Assembly (NCBI RefSeq): GCF_964340395.1
Contig: NC_135549.1
Coordinates: 11,205,842 to 11,269,841 of the forward strand
Direction of reading: 5' to 3'
DNA length: 64,000 bases
Source of the DNA: Glandiceps talaboti
Lineage: Eukaryota; Hemichordata; Enteropneusta; Spengelidae
Made by a program: the position numbers and the translations under genes. This document shows, in pieces, positions 25,319-39,600 of the stretch. Each line of letters opens with the position of its first letter. Positions within the stretch are counted from its first letter, which is position 1. Under the pieces are notes generated by a model. The model ran no database searches and was not told the DNA's origin. It worked only from the letters and a program-made list of their open reading frames with translations.

Positions 25319-25594
25319 CTAGAATGACGTCCCTATGTACTGCCATGAAAAAATCGCGAGCTCTACCCGGGCAGTAATTTCCCGGTACACTTTGCCCAAA
25401 TAAGGTAAGGTGCGGGAATTTTGGATTCCTTTCTTTCCGGTTGCTATGCGAGTTGCAAAACTTATTGGCATCTTGGACGTGTACGCTATCGTGGAAGCCG
25501 ACGATATTGAATAGCGACTCCAGGAAATTCCTCCCAAAATCTTAAACAGTAGATAGTAGTTTAGCGCCATCACCATACACACGCAGTGGTTCAT
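25319..25594 (-). other. GC-richer, CpG-bearing island with exon-like open frames
   Basis: The stretch is clearly richer in GC and CpG than its surroundings. On the minus strand, 25540-25319 could be a 222-nt symmetric phase 1-1 exon: acceptor ACTGTTTAAG, donor CTAG|GTACAT, frame containing NFLESLFNIVGFHDSV and NYCPGRARDFFMAV. A second minus frame is also open across 25594-25319. On the + strand a strong donor, AAATAAG|GTAAGG, lies near 25405. The evidence conflicts, so strand and product are undecided. It may be a 5' exon or promoter island, or part of a repeat. Confidence 0.25.
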
Positions 25595-25619
25595 GGGACA
25601 ATTACTTACAATGCACTTC

Positions 25620-28190
25620 TAAAACACACTCGTTCAATTCCTTCCACGGATGAAGAGAAAGTTTCACAGAATGATTGTTGATTGTATACGTATCTTTTCA
25701 ACACATGTTATCAGACCCAGGCAAGACAGGTATGTATGTCAATACTAACACTGATCTAATTTGATATTCACGGTAATCGAACTTTTACTTCGTGCCGTCC
25801 AACCGTACTATCATAATCACTATAAGAATTAAGGCAACTGTGTACACATACTAAGGAGGAACTTAGAAATTACTTTCTTTACTTATATTCCATTCCATGT
25901 TCCTCTTGAATTTATATATACAAGACACGTTCTTTTGCACAGCATTCATAGTGCAACAGAAACTGGTAGAGAGATAGTGGCAAAATAGCAAATTTGATAG
26001 AAAATGGCTAAAATAACGATAAGACTAGTTATTGTTATTACTATAACTATGCTACATGTTTCATTATCCTATCTAACGATTGCCACTCAATAGAGTATAA
26101 ACAGGGTAACCATGATGGAATGAAATTGGAATAGACACGTCGTCTCTTTGTTTCAATATTACGGTGTCCCACAGGCCACAAGGTTAGAAGTCACCATATG
26201 TTACAACGGTTAATGTAAAGAAGGCAATGTGTAATAAGTGTCAGTTGCATTGGGCTACATTTTGTAGTGAGAACACGAAGACAATCATACCTACATACTA
26301 ACATACATGTACATAAACTTTAAACATTGAATGTGTGACAAACTAAGAATACTCATATTTTGTCTATAGCAGTCTCTGAGTATCCCGAGAGAAAATTAGC
26401 GGCGAGGATAAGGCGTAAGTTGGGTTGTTTGAAAATACTTAAATGCTTACTGTAATTAACTCGTATGTTTGATGTATTCTCTTAGATTTTTTTAGAAACA
26501 CAGGGTATGACAAATGTGCTTATTTCATCGGTTTGATATTCCTGTTAACACACATCGATTTACTAGGTACCTCACGTGACTAAATAACCATTATCCATCA
26601 ATTAAGCTTACGTTCACAACAAAGTGTCATGAACAAACGTGCCATCTTGTATATGAATCAATGAATATTGCAGGACAACACTGAGTGTCAATTGGAATTA
26701 TTACGTTCGTAAAATATCTTTCCGTACGTGCAAATAATACATGTGCCCATTTACACATTGAATAGTCGTCATTATTGTAGCAATACTGTAGGGCAAGCTG
26801 CCTGAACTTTTCATTCGTAAGCTGTCTGACCTTTTCATGTGGAACGAGAGTTAAAATGTCAGTGATCAACTATCTATAGGTTGAAATGGCACAAATTGGG
26901 TTTATAAAGTTTTACTCGTCAAAATACTTCAATAAAACTACATCCCGGTATAATATTTGTTTTTTTAATAATGTATATTGATAATGTCAATGTATGTCTT
27001 CTAAAAAATTACAGTTGTCTTCTGGCATTGTCAGAACAATTGTGACTACATCGTAGGAGTTTCCTGAACAGTCTTGATACGATGATTAATTACGTTGACG
27101 GATCGTTTATGGATTATATCTAAATGTAAGGGTTGAGTTCAGGCAATTGCGAGTGAAGATTAGGTATGCTTCATTAAATACAATGCCATAAGAGTACCTT
27201 TTAAATATGTAGCAAAAGCTACGCCCAAATACGTATAAACTCAGCTTGTGCCCCTTTAACCTTGAGTAATAAAAGATAAAACAAGGCCGTCTGAAAATTG
27301 CAATATCATGATGAAAACATAGGATGGGAAGATGAACGACTTCAAATGATTATTACTCACTGAGGGTTGGAAAATACTTCGAACATTAAAACAATGAATA
27401 TATAAGTGTGTTAATTTTAGAACTAATACAATAATTCAAATATGTGTTATTAAAAGAAGAAATATTTGAAATACGTTTGAGGATTACCAAGAACATTGCA
27501 TATGATAACAGTATAAACTACTTGCTATTTGTTTACAATTTGTTGGTATGGGGATATGCCCAGCTTTGACCTTCCAATTCAGTCGAATTATTGCCCGATA
27601 TTACAGTGAGCTGGCCCAAAGTTCAGTTTGGTAGAAGTGTATGTGTTATTTATTATGGCTTAGATGAACATATGATAGGCCAATGTGATGTTAGCTAGTT
27701 TTATGAATGATTTCAGACAGTTAAGTGACTGTTAAATCAATTATTATTCACTTCGTTAAACCATAAGAATGAGATTCATTTCTAAATCATTCTCAAATTA
27801 AGGTTCAGAATCAAAGATTAACAATGCAGGCGTCCTTTAACTTCCGTGATTAAGCAGGCATGTATGCTTTGTTATTGTATTTCTGTATAACTGAACTAGA
27901 TCACACTACTATGGATTATAGAAGATATAAAACAATACATTTCACATTGTACACTGCTATAATCATAATATGGCAAAACATTAGATGTGTATTATATATG
28001 ATACTCCAAACGTATACGAATATAATAAAGTATTTGTATAGCATCATTATCCATGGATAAACATGTGACCAAAAACGCTAAGTATAGAGTATAATGACTA
28101 TTAAAACAAAAAAGTTAAAAGTTTTGATAAAATATTTAAAATAAAAACCAATGAAACTACATTGAAAATACAGTCATGATAATAAAATGC
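25620..28190. other. Intergenic, no supported gene
   Basis: AT-rich DNA without convincing frames. The 80-codon minus frame at 26869-26627 includes a small internal tandem duplication of about 24 bp at 26794-26841 and looks non-coding. Confidence 0.45.
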
Positions 28191-28194
28191 TATT

Positions 28195-28760
28195 TTAAAG
28201 AGGCGAGTCTTGAGTTGAGATTAAAAAATTGCTAAGCTTGGCGAGAACGGATTTTGAGAGAGAGGTTGTTCCGCAGAATGAGTGCCATCACACTATAAGA
28301 ACGATCGCCATGTTTTTTGTGCGTGATATAATTGTACAGAGTTTATAATGATTGGCTGGCCTGAAATTGCGAGTTGGAATGTATAAAGAATCATATAAGA
28401 TAAGTAGCTTGGAGAAAGGGAATATATGCACTTAAATATATTAGCTAAAATCTTTTCAATAATTCGAGGCAACCATTGCAATCGATGTAAGACTGAAGTG
28501 TATACTAACTTTTGAGCGAGTTGCAATTCTAGTAGGAATGTTCTGAATGCGGTTGATTAAGTGCTTTGGGAGACCATATTACAGAGTTACAAGAATCATT
28601 GCTGGATGTGACAAAGGCATGAATCGGTTTCTCAGCTGCAGATGACCTCGACCAAGTGCAATACAGCGTATCTGTGGCAAAAGACATTGCATGTATAAAG
28701 ATGCGAATTATTTGACAATGTGCTATTAATCTGTAGACTCTGCTCTTTTTTGGATGTTAT
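28195..28760. mobile_element. Fragment of an old interspersed repeat
   Basis: Phrases such as GAGAGAGGTTGTTCCGCAGA, GGGAGACCATATTACAGAGT and GTGACAAAGGCATGAATCGG resemble, from memory, a retroelement-derived repeat common in fish and marine invertebrate genomes. It is broken by stops in all frames. I cannot assign its class. Confidence 0.4.
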
Positions 28761-28892
28761 ATATTTACAAAAATAGCAAACTATTCGCATAACTATTTTA
28801 AAACAACAACAATAATGACGATTGAAATATTTTATTTTGAAATATGCATGTAAGTGCCCTCAAATTAGAACTGTAGCTATATAGATGTAACC

Positions 28893-29088
<196 letters not shown>

Positions 29089-29651
29089 AATAAGTATTTG
29101 CTTGGCGACTATGGTAATATTTACTGTCAAAACGTTCATTCAACATAAAGTGTAAATCAGAAGGAACGTGGTCAAAATACATCGCTGTATTGAAGTTATA
29201 ATGACTATGGAGAAGTTAATTAAATTCAAGTTTATAGCTATTATCATACTGTTTATTAAATGCAAACTGTTTTTATATACCCGATAGGCACTTTCATATT
29301 CATTTCGCACCGGTTTTAACCTTCGTTTTGTACTCCGTGCAGGTGTGTGAATGATATGCATATGACACTAACTGATGAGCAGAAATTGCTCAAAGTAACT
29401 AAAGAATTGTAGGACACTAGGAAGGGAATTCAAATAAATATGACCATTACATAATTATATCAAACAGTGATAAGATTTAAATGTGACACCCCACACTGTC
29501 TCTAAAGTGTTCACATTCATTGATTTTCAATGATACATCGGCACTCCAAGAGTTACGTGGTCAAACCAAAGTGCGTTTGTAGCAAAGTTCGGGCAATAGC
29601 CCTACATCCTCGAACTGAAAAACCCTTACTTGGGCCGTAATTATTGATTTT

Positions 29652-29652
<1 letters not shown>

Positions 29653-29740
<88 letters not shown>
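29653..29740. repeat. (TCA)n trinucleotide microsatellite
   Basis: About 29 uninterrupted TCA units. The poly-Met frame on the minus strand is an artefact. Confidence 0.97.
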
Positions 29741-30425
29741 TTTGATCAAATTATTCCATTTGAATTAACTGATATCATCAAGTTTACTATAGCTAAATAC
29801 AACTTATTGTAAATGCACGAGGGTGTTTACCCTTGAAAGACTGACTGACATTCAAATTACAGAACGATAGCTTTGTTTTATATCAAATAACTATCAAATG
29901 ACTACCTCGGGAATATTTGACTGTGTGGAAAAATTAGACTATCCTTGGTTACTTGAATTATCATTCTATGCCTTCTTTAGACGAGTTGTAACACTTCATT
30001 GGGTACCTCAATCCATCATTTGCTTGAGCTGTTATCTAATCTGCTCAATCTGCCAACAAGAAAAAGCTTCTTTAACATTCTGTTTTCTATATTCACGCGG
30101 ATTATTTTAATTCTGACCTCGTCTAGAAAAAAACAGGCGTATTGATTTAGGCTTAGAAAACGAGTCGAGAGGAATTGATCAAGTGTCGGGATTATGATGA
30201 CAGAACGAGAGCATGACTATTGTTTTCTCCTTAAGGATAGTAAATTATGATGACTCTAAGAAAGCATAGGCATTTTTTGAAATGTTGGGACACGAGATGT
30301 AAGGTAAATACAGAATTCATTGATTTTCTTTTTTGTGACTCTTGAGATCTAGACAGAAACTATTACGGTTGAGCGATACTATTCTTCAAACAATTCGATC
30401 ACAGGTCTATTAATCTCCTGGATTG

Positions 30426-32595
30426 CATTTTGTCAAAACAAGATGCAATTAACAGTTTCAAACAAAATGATACTTGCTAGATTTCGAAACGTGCTCACAA
30501 AGCGTAGAGCTGACATGGTTCGTATTAGTTTTGTTACAACAAATAACCTCATACGGTAGTTTAGATAGTTAAAGATGTATAATCCGCTCAGGCTTTCTGT
30601 GGTTTTACCAGGTAAAATTCGTTATACTCAAGCAATTTTGATGACATACAGTCGAAAAGGTCGCTGTATAAACAACAAAATAGACACGTATAAATAGGTG
30701 CACCTGTAAGCAAATAATCAGTTATGGAAATCGCAATTTTCTTGTACAAACATATGTTCACCATTTACGTTCTAGCTAAATCGTACACAGGCAGAGGTGA
30801 CATCCACGCTTCTATGCATTTGTATAGGCAGCTTCACGAATGATGATCGACCAGTATGGTTTGCCCGTTCCATTTTAATCCAAGACATGCTTTGAAAGTT
30901 CAGTACAGTTCTCGTAACTCTTAAACATATAAGTATGAACGAATCCGTGTAGATAAACATTTAACGCACTTTGAAATTGTTTTCTGTTAAACCGAGAGTT
31001 GTTGAATGTCCTTATTATCCGTCTTAACATTGGTACCAAGTCTGTAGATTATGTTAGTGACAAGACATTTGTCTTCAGGGGGGGGACACGCATCTTTGTT
31101 TCGTCAGCTATGGGCTACACATTCCACGCTAAGTTTGGACATGTATGATGTTTAGTACTTGCATTTCATCAATTACCTACAATGTATTAAAACTTAATGA
31201 ACTTTAAAATATTATCAAATTTAATATTACAAGATCAAAAAGGTTAATTGCTATGATCGTTTACATTTTTCATCTCTAAAGGCACATTAAATATTTAATC
31301 AAGGTTCATCAAATAAACCTGCGTAGTGGTGATGCACAGTAAAAAGACTCAGTATGACTTTACCTGAGATGGTACAATTACGTACCCTGTACGAATTCCG
31401 CTGACAATGTAGGAGGCAATTACTGTATAGAACCCATTCACAATATATCGTCACAGCACAACCTCCTCCTTATACTAATCAAATACAGACGGACTAAACA
31501 TAACTGGATTAAACGTTTGAACCATTAGGACACTGGAAGACTGTCTGATTTTATTAACAATGGGAATACTCTCTCGTGAATGAACAACTGCGAGTCAGCG
31601 ACAAATATAACGAATGGACGCAATACGATCGAATTCCTCATTTCAACTCCTCATTTGCCAAGGCAATGTAATTCACTGCTATACTGTTATAGAATGGATA
31701 ACCTGTATGTGACGAAAATGATATCATGCAGGGACCATACAACTTCTTATACTTAGTACAGACTTTAGCATATTTAAGTTTCGTACGATTAAAAAAAATG
31801 AAATATACCTTGAACAGATTGAATCTCACATGACAAACATTGGTGTTTGAAAAGACTGACATGAAATTATCTCCCAACTGACACTTGTAAATGATCACAT
31901 GGTAGATGTGTATATGCAATCGAAGAATACAATATATGGTCATTTGTCAAGACACTAGCGATTATACCTTATAAAGGCGCAAAATCAACTATATTGGGTT
32001 GATTATTACATATTGGGGTGATACAGCTTCTCTGAAATCGCAAGTAATTGTAGGTGATGCAAAATTATCATGAAATGATTCTTTAGAACCCCTAGTATAG
32101 TGTGTGAACATGTCTATATTTTCTGGAGTGGCATTCCCCTTTAATGTATGTACCAAATTATATTGAACTTGAAGTATGCATTCCAAACATGTAGCCTAAC
32201 TACTAAAAATCATTAGTTATGCAAATGACTAATTAATACTCATAGGATATTTACCAAAATCTAATGAGTTTTTGTCATTACTATAATTACGGAAAATGTG
32301 TGGCAGGTTTCATTAGAAGCGATGAAGCAGTTTTTGAGATATTTTGTCCACAGAGACAGTCAAATACACATACAGACACACGGTCCGACATAAATATAAC
32401 ATAACCTTCCCTTTTATGGGAAGTAAATGGCACCTTGTAGAAAATAATAAGAAGTAATAATAAAACTTTAAAAATAAAACAAAAATAAAATACGAGGCCG
32501 ATTTCAAATCCCTCTGGTACTGTAACATTTAACGACTCCGTCCATGCATAGAAAGGTTGCTTGTAATTTGTGTCGTGAGCGGGAGGGCACTTTTT
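30426..32595. repeat. Tandem segmental duplication, copy 1 (about 2.17 kb)
   Basis: Begins CATTTTGTCAAAACAAGATG and is repeated almost exactly from 32596. Differences seen include about 31 extra bp near 31991-32025 in this copy, a shorter G-run near 31078, and scattered substitutions. Minus-strand frames within it (for example 31943-31638) are not preserved in the second copy because of indels, arguing against coding function. Confidence 0.95.
32149..32370 (+). repeat. SINE-like dispersed repeat, copy in duplication unit 1
   Basis: Contains the family phrases GTACCAAATTATATTGAACT, a TTAGTTATGCAAATGACTAA-like AT core, TTTCATTAGAAGCGATGAAG, then TTTTTGAGATATTTTGTCCA running into ACAGACAC repeats. 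The order matches the other copies listed. No coding capacity. Confidence 0.65.
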
Positions 32596-34770
32596 CATTT
32601 TGTCAAAACAAGATGCAATTAACAGTTTCAAACAAAATGATACTTGCTAGATTTCGAAACGTGCTCACAAAGCGTAGAGCTGACATGGTTCGTATTAGTT
32701 TTGTTACAACAAATAACCTCATACGGTAGTTTAGATAGTTAAAGATGTATAATCCGCACAGTCTTTCTGTGGTTTTACCAGGTAAAATTCGTTATACTCA
32801 AGCAATTTTGATGACATACAGTCGAAAAGGTCGCTGTATAAACAACAAAATAGACACGTATAAATAGGTGCACCTGTAAGCAAATAATCAGTTTTGGAAA
32901 TCGCAATTTTCTTGTACAAACATATGTTCACCATTTACGTTCTAGCTAAATCGTACACAGGCAGAGGTGACATCCACGCTTCTATGCATTTGTATAGGCG
33001 GCTTCACGAATGACGATCGACCAGTATGGTTTGCCCATTCCATTTTAATCCAAGACATGTTTTGAAAGTTCAGTACAGTTCTCGTAACTCTTAAACATAT
33101 AAGTATGAACGAATTCGTGTAGATAAATATTTAACGCACTTTGAAATTGTTTTCTGTTAAACCGAGAGTTGTTGAATGTCCTTATTATCCGTCTTAACAT
33201 TGTCACCAAGTCTGTAGATTATGTTAGTGACAAGACATTTGTCTTCAGTGGGGGGGGGGGGGGGACACGCATCTTTGTTTCGTCAGCTATGGGCTACACA
33301 TTCCACGCTAAGTTTGGACATGTATGATGTTTAGTACTTGCATTTCATCAATTACCTACAATGTATTAAAACTTAATGAATTTGAAAATATTGTCAAATT
33401 TAATATTACAAGATCAAAAAGGTTAATTGCTATGATCGTTTACATTTTTCATCTCTAAAGGCACATTATATATTTAATCAAAAGGTTCATCAAATAAACC
33501 TGCGTAGTGGTGATGCTCAGTAAAAAGACTCAGTATGACTTTACCTGAGATGGTACAATTACGTACCCTGTACGAATTCCGCTGACAATGTAGGAGGCAA
33601 TTACTGTATAGAATCCATTCACAATATATCGTCACAGCACAACCTCCTCCTTATACTAATCAAATACAGACGGACTAAACATAACTAGATTAAACGTTTG
33701 AACCATTAGGACACTGGAAGACTGTCTGATTGTATTAACAATGGGAATACTCTCTCGTGAATGAACAACTGCGAGTCAGCGACAAATATAACGAATGGAC
33801 GCAATACGATCGAATTCCTCATTTCAACTCCTCATTTGCCAAGGCAATGTAATTCACTGCTATACTGTTATAGAATGGACCGGATAACCTGTATGTGACG
33901 AAAATGATATCATGCAGGGACCATACAACTTCTTATACTTAGCACAGACTTTAGCATATTTAAGTTTCGTACGATTAAAAAATTGAAATATAAGAGATAC
34001 ACCACCTTGAACAGATTGAATCTCACATGACAAATATTGGTGTTTGAAAAGACTGACATGAAATTATCTCCCAACTGAAACTTGTGAATGATCACAGGGT
34101 AGATGTGTAGATACAATCGAAGAATACAATATATGGTCATTTGTCAAGACACTAGCGATTATACCTTATAAAGGCGCAAAATCAACTTGATGCTTCTCTG
34201 AAATCGCAAGTACTTGTAGGTGATGCAAAATTATCATGAAACGATTCTTTAGAACCCCTAGTGTGTGAAAATGTCTATATTTCCTGGAGTGGCATTCCCC
34301 TTTAATGTATGTACCAAATTATATTGAACTTGAAGTATGCATTCCAAACATGTAGCCTAACTACTAAAAATCATTAGTTATGCAAATGACTAATTAATAC
34401 TCATAGGATATTTACCAAAATCTAATGAGTTGTTGTCATTAAAATAATTACGGAAAATGTGTGGCAGGTTTCATTAGAATCGATGAAGTAGTTTTTGAGA
34501 TATTTTGTCCACAGAGAGACAGTCAAACACACATACATACAGACACACGGACCGACATAAATATAACCTTCCCTTTTATGGGAAGTAAATGGCACCTTGT
34601 AGAAAATAATAAGAAGTAATAATAAAACTTTAAAAATAAAACAAAAATAAAATACGAGGCCGATTTCAAATCCCTCTGGTACTGTAACATTTAACGACTC
34701 CGTCCATGCATAGAAAGGTTGCTTGTAATTTGTGTCGTGAGCGGGGGGGGGGGGGGCACTTTTTCATTTT
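32596..34770. repeat. Tandem segmental duplication, copy 2 (about 2.17 kb)
   Basis: Second unit, starting CATTTTGTCAAAACAAGATG and ending at a third CATTTT near 34765. The shared CATTTT at all three junctions suggests unequal exchange or template switching at short homology. A 15-G run near 33249-33264 and a 13-G run near 34744 are expanded relative to copy 1. Confidence 0.95.
34307..34535 (+). repeat. SINE-like dispersed repeat, copy in duplication unit 2
   Basis: Duplicate of the copy at 32149 with the same block order. Its ACAGAC tail is slightly longer (ACACACATACATACAGACAC). Confidence 0.65.
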
Positions 34771-34774
34771 AAAA

Positions 34775-36300
34775 TTTAAGGGAGGACTGTACCAAACATT
34801 ACCGTCCAATATTTGGGTCGCGATCAGGATAGGTGTTGGCAACTAGCTGGGGAGAGTGCAGTGAAGGGAGAGTTGTAGAGGGAGGGGGATAGTCACAAAT
34901 GACCTCGGAAGGAGAGGGAAATTGCAGTAAGAAACCCAGAGAGGGCATGTTCAACCCATTGGAAGTAGGGGTACGTATTACTCAATGTCACTTCTGTAAT
35001 ATGTAATATGAAATTATGTGATATAACATGTAATAATATATGTATAAACTCTATTACACAAAACATATATATTGAATTTGTTACATTTTTGTAAATTGAT
35101 TCTTTGGTTGACTGCAGTGATAACCACTTTGGGAAGATCTAGAGAAATCGAGTAAAATGTGTGATGGTTTCTGCCGGATAACCTGCAGTGTGTATGTTTT
35201 TGGGTGCATTTTTGCCGAGTATCAAACGGTCTTGTAAAGCCTAGCTTGTTTAGGGACCGTTCACTATGACAGGGGGTGGGTGAAAAATTGCTAAACATTT
35301 GTTTTCAGGTACCCCCCCCCCTTTTCTTTGCGCAGTTGAGGCTGTTAGGACCCTCCTACTCTAAGGGGGAAACTTTCCAACTCCACCCCACTATAACATA
35401 ATGTTGCCATATATTTATGCAAATTCAATTCTGACGCCAGTCTATAGCATCATTTCGTTTAAGACAGAATGTCCATGCAAAAACATATATTTTTTTCAAA
35501 AGTGAAGTTGATTAACAAAATAGTCTAGTCTCTTTTTTAATCTATCAAAATAGTTCCAGTTGGCGTATATTTTAAGTCAGTACCGAAATAAACGAACCGC
35601 TACGTCATCATGACTTTCTCTATTGAAAACTATGTCACAATATATACATGTATCTTGTCCTTTCCATCTTTTGGAAGTTGTACCTTCGGGGGAGGTAGCA
35701 AACCCGTCATAATGGTGAACAAATTACTAAACTTCCCATTCTTCCTGTTGAATGTTGGATTTCATCCAACACTGTGACATTGAAATTATAACGCATTCTA
35801 CTATAGTTCAAAGACAAACTTAACCTATTCTGTGTTTATGGAGTGTTATCACATATATTTCACAATATCACACTGAAAATAGTGCCAGGAAATTCGAATA
35901 ATAGAAGATTTGCCAAGGTTGGATGAATTCACTTTTTATTCTAATGAAATAGCATAATCTACTTACAGGTGACATATTGATTCAATTCTGTGCATTGGTA
36001 TGACGATCACTGTATATTCACGGGTGTTTTAGGTTAGAAAAATTAATATCATCAACGATGGTATCTGGTTGTATAGTTCCCAACTATCTGGAATTGGGTC
36101 TAGGGATTCCAAACAGGACGTCAAAGAATCTAAAAGTCCCTTATGATTACTCCACTTTATATTTATCCATTAGGCGTCTCTATGCTATAACAACATATTC
36201 TGAACGTCAAATAACATAATAATGAAATATCTTCATTATAAAAACATCGTGGGAGACTCATCTATACTTATGAAAATTAACTGAACTATTTGACATTCAA
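34775..36300. other. Intergenic with a possible transposon fragment
   Basis: 34775-34975 is purine-rich (GGGAGGA...GGGGGATAG). At about 35252 the phrase GGGACCGTTCACTATGACAG followed by GGGGTGGGTG, and the poly-C at 35311, resemble one end of a miniature DNA transposon. I could not find the opposite terminus. No gene seen. Confidence 0.35.
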
Positions 36301-36399
36301 GAAGTGTGTATATTCAAACAGAGCATGATAGTTGAAAACAAAATACGCACTGAAATGTACCACCAGGCTTCAACGAACATTACGGCAAACAGTTACATC

Positions 36400-36690
36400 A
36401 ACAAGCATTTAGAACATGTAATACTACGCATTGTTATAGCTGATGTATGTAGCAAGCATTTAGAACATGTGCGCATTGTTATAGTTTACGTATGTACCAA
36501 ATTATATTGATTTTGAAAGGTGTATTCTTAAGACAAAGCAGAACTATGTTTGGTTATGTTTGAATTATGTACCAAATTATATTGAACTTGAAGTGTACAT
36601 TTTAAAGATATAGGCTGAAAATAATTAATTTGCAAATGTGTCATTACATCAATAACATGTGTAAAACTTTTTGTTTAATTTTGCACCTAG
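36400..36690 (+). repeat. SINE-like repeat with internal tandem duplications
   Basis: AAGCATTTAGAACATGT with following ...GCATTGTTATAG is duplicated in tandem (36403 and 36453). Two copies of ATGTACCAAATTATATTGA follow (about 36491 and 36567), the second leading into the family's TTAATTTGCAAATG core. Confidence 0.6.
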
Positions 36691-36699
36691 TTTACTTAG

Positions 36700-39600
36700 T
36701 ATTCAGCGAAGGTTAAGTGATTAGGTAAGACTAATGTAGAATAAGTTTAAAACATTTCTTTTTGCTGAAAAACGCAATTTATTCTGTAGGTTGTTATTCA
36801 CGGTCTACGCAAACTACATCATCAACTTACCGTGCCTTCGTAATCGGACTGGAGATTTTAGTTTTTAGAAGGCAACATATAACGAGTGATGAAACACTTA
36901 AAATGTTAGAATTCACTTCCCGTCGTGTCTAGTTCATTTCGATGGCAAAAAGTAATCATACTGTCTAATGCTGTAGGGATTCCCACTCCGGCAGAACATG
37001 TGATAACAATTTAATGGAAAATTTGATTTGTCTTTTGCTACAGTGGCATCTATTATATGACGTTTACAATAGCTTTGAAATATTCATTATTGGTAAATGC
37101 ACTTAGTATGTCTGTGTCGATGCAATGACGTATCTAAAGTGTATAGGACCACATACACCTATTTGATTTAAATCGTTGTCATAAACTTCACCTTGAAAAT
37201 GCAGGTTTTGTCAAAGCATGCGAACAGCTATATAAAATCTGCAATAAAACTCACCCTGTCACCAATTTCAGTGTGATCCACTTTCTACCAACTGTTCTCT
37301 GTGAATACAAAGTGGGGGCATAGCACTTTTGCTATGCTTATTATAATGTAGTTCCCGGGAGCGATTGTAAATATGCAACTCAAATGCACGAATAGTTACA
37401 GAAGGTAGCGCTGGACACTGTGGTTTCCACTTTTTGCGAAATCGACTAACTTTGGATATACAGTTAAAATCACTTAAACAGCAAATTGGGTATAGGTTAA
37501 GGTTGACCAAGGTATTATATGAGTTTGTAGAATTAGTGTTGTGTGATGTATTTGACAAGTATAACTTAGATGTCATAAGGACATGTATTTTAAAGTTAAT
37601 GCGAAGATATAATGTTATTGATCACGATCAGTGCCTAAAGTGAACGTTCTGCTAGATTGAGAGATGTTTCACGCATTGTCATACTGTTAATAACACAGGA
37701 ACACCTATGAAAACAAACTCAGAATCATGCTTTCTGCGTATATGATGGAGTTCAGCACGTATTGTTACAGTATTGCTTCAACTTCAAGAAGAGAACACCA
37801 TTATGACGAGTAGATACTGAGAGTTGTGGTAAAGAACATATCCGCATATATATGCATCTCTTCCCATTTACCTGATATTATCTTTGAAGCTCTGATCGTA
37901 TCTATGTAACGTCGTAAGGGCTTTTACTTTCAATTTAATACTATGTGCTATCGTCTATCTGTCACTGTGAAATAGCCGCTTAGTCTTGTTTGACATAACC
38001 ATATAAAGGTATTAGTATGCCCTGATAAGCCTTGTGTTCTAGGGAATCAGAGAGAAATGTAATGCAACCCCAGAAGTAATGGCTTGTATTGGAAAATGAT
38101 AACGATTTATATGCAGTTGGACGTCATTATGACATGATTCGATAGTAAAAACTCTCTCTGCTTACAATATGCCTATGCCATGGCAATCTTTTCCTGACAA
38201 TAGTGAACATCTGAACGACCATCGTCGTCCAATATATCACGTGATGAATGTTTAAGGTCTACTTCGAATTGTTTTATTGGGTTTCATTGTTGACTATGAC
38301 TTTTGATATTCATTTAAAGGCAAAGGTACACACTTACGAAGTTGCACATATGCTTCAATATAGGCTCTCTACACGATTTGCCAAAAACTAGCTTTTTCTA
38401 TCATTTACTGATATCGATTCGTAATATCTCGGTATACAAACCGAATAACTCATTTTAAGTCATACACAGGTTCGAAATTATTTGAAAATTTCACAACCAA
38501 TTTCTGCAAAGATAAAATCAATATGCTTTCGTTTGAAAGAGTTCAGACACAGCTTTGCCCAGTATTATATCCCTTGTTGCAAGGTATTGCATTTCTGATG
38601 AAAAATTCGTTCATGATGTGCAATGGAACACGTTATGTTATCATTAATATTAAATATCATTATCATTCTCTTAGACTATGAGATTATAGAATACGTTACG
38701 ATCACTTCAAAACGTGTTTAGTTTAGAATATTTTATGATATAGCAATAACAAAATAATTTATCTCATTATATATACAAAGCCGTGATAAAAGTAAAGTAG
38801 GCATATGGATGAGAATTGCGTATTTAATTTGGATTTTTAATTAATAAAACAACTCAACGAATTGCAAAACACTAAAAACTGTTGTAAAATGTGTGTTACT
38901 GTACAATAACAAAACCTTTTACGTTTTTTTTTCATTTTTTTGCAATTTATTGCGTTACAAACAATGACTAATGATATATGCTATTCACATTGTTTTTTCA
39001 AGTAGAAGAGCATAGTGAAGTTGTTTTATAAAACTAAATACCCAATTTTAAATTCATATGCCCACTTTAAAGTGCCCATCTGGACTCATCCAAAGCAAAC
39101 TATTTACTATGTTAAGATCATAAACCCTTTCTTGAATAATCCACCATGAATTTCCCACCACGTTTTAAAAAAGGTGCACTTGAATCTTTGATACAAAATG
39201 ACAATTGATCAAAAATCTCATGGACGTTGTCACCAACAGACCTTCTTACTGTCGGCATTAATAGATACCCATACAAATTTGTATACTTAGGGACAATATA
39301 TTCAATGTGAATTAAAAGCTCCAGATCAAAAGGACGGAGTGATTAATCCATATGGCAACCCTAAATATGTTCTTGGCCATGTACTGCAGTACAAATCCTC
39401 CGAGAATTGAAATACACACTAAAATTAATCATATAGAAATTCTTTCATCCCTAACCATATGATCTAATATATATACATGTAAAATCCAGTACAGGTTCAT
39501 ACCGGTTACAAGCAAGTGAATAGTAATGTTACTTGTAATGATAATATACTTATAATTGTCACGGTGTAATACAGGTGGTTCTCATCGCTTTGAAACGAAG

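Noticed and set aside
32287-32631. 114-codon minus frame with a hydrophobic segment
   Set aside because: It spans the junction of the two tandem duplication units and part of a SINE-like repeat, so it is not a conserved gene.
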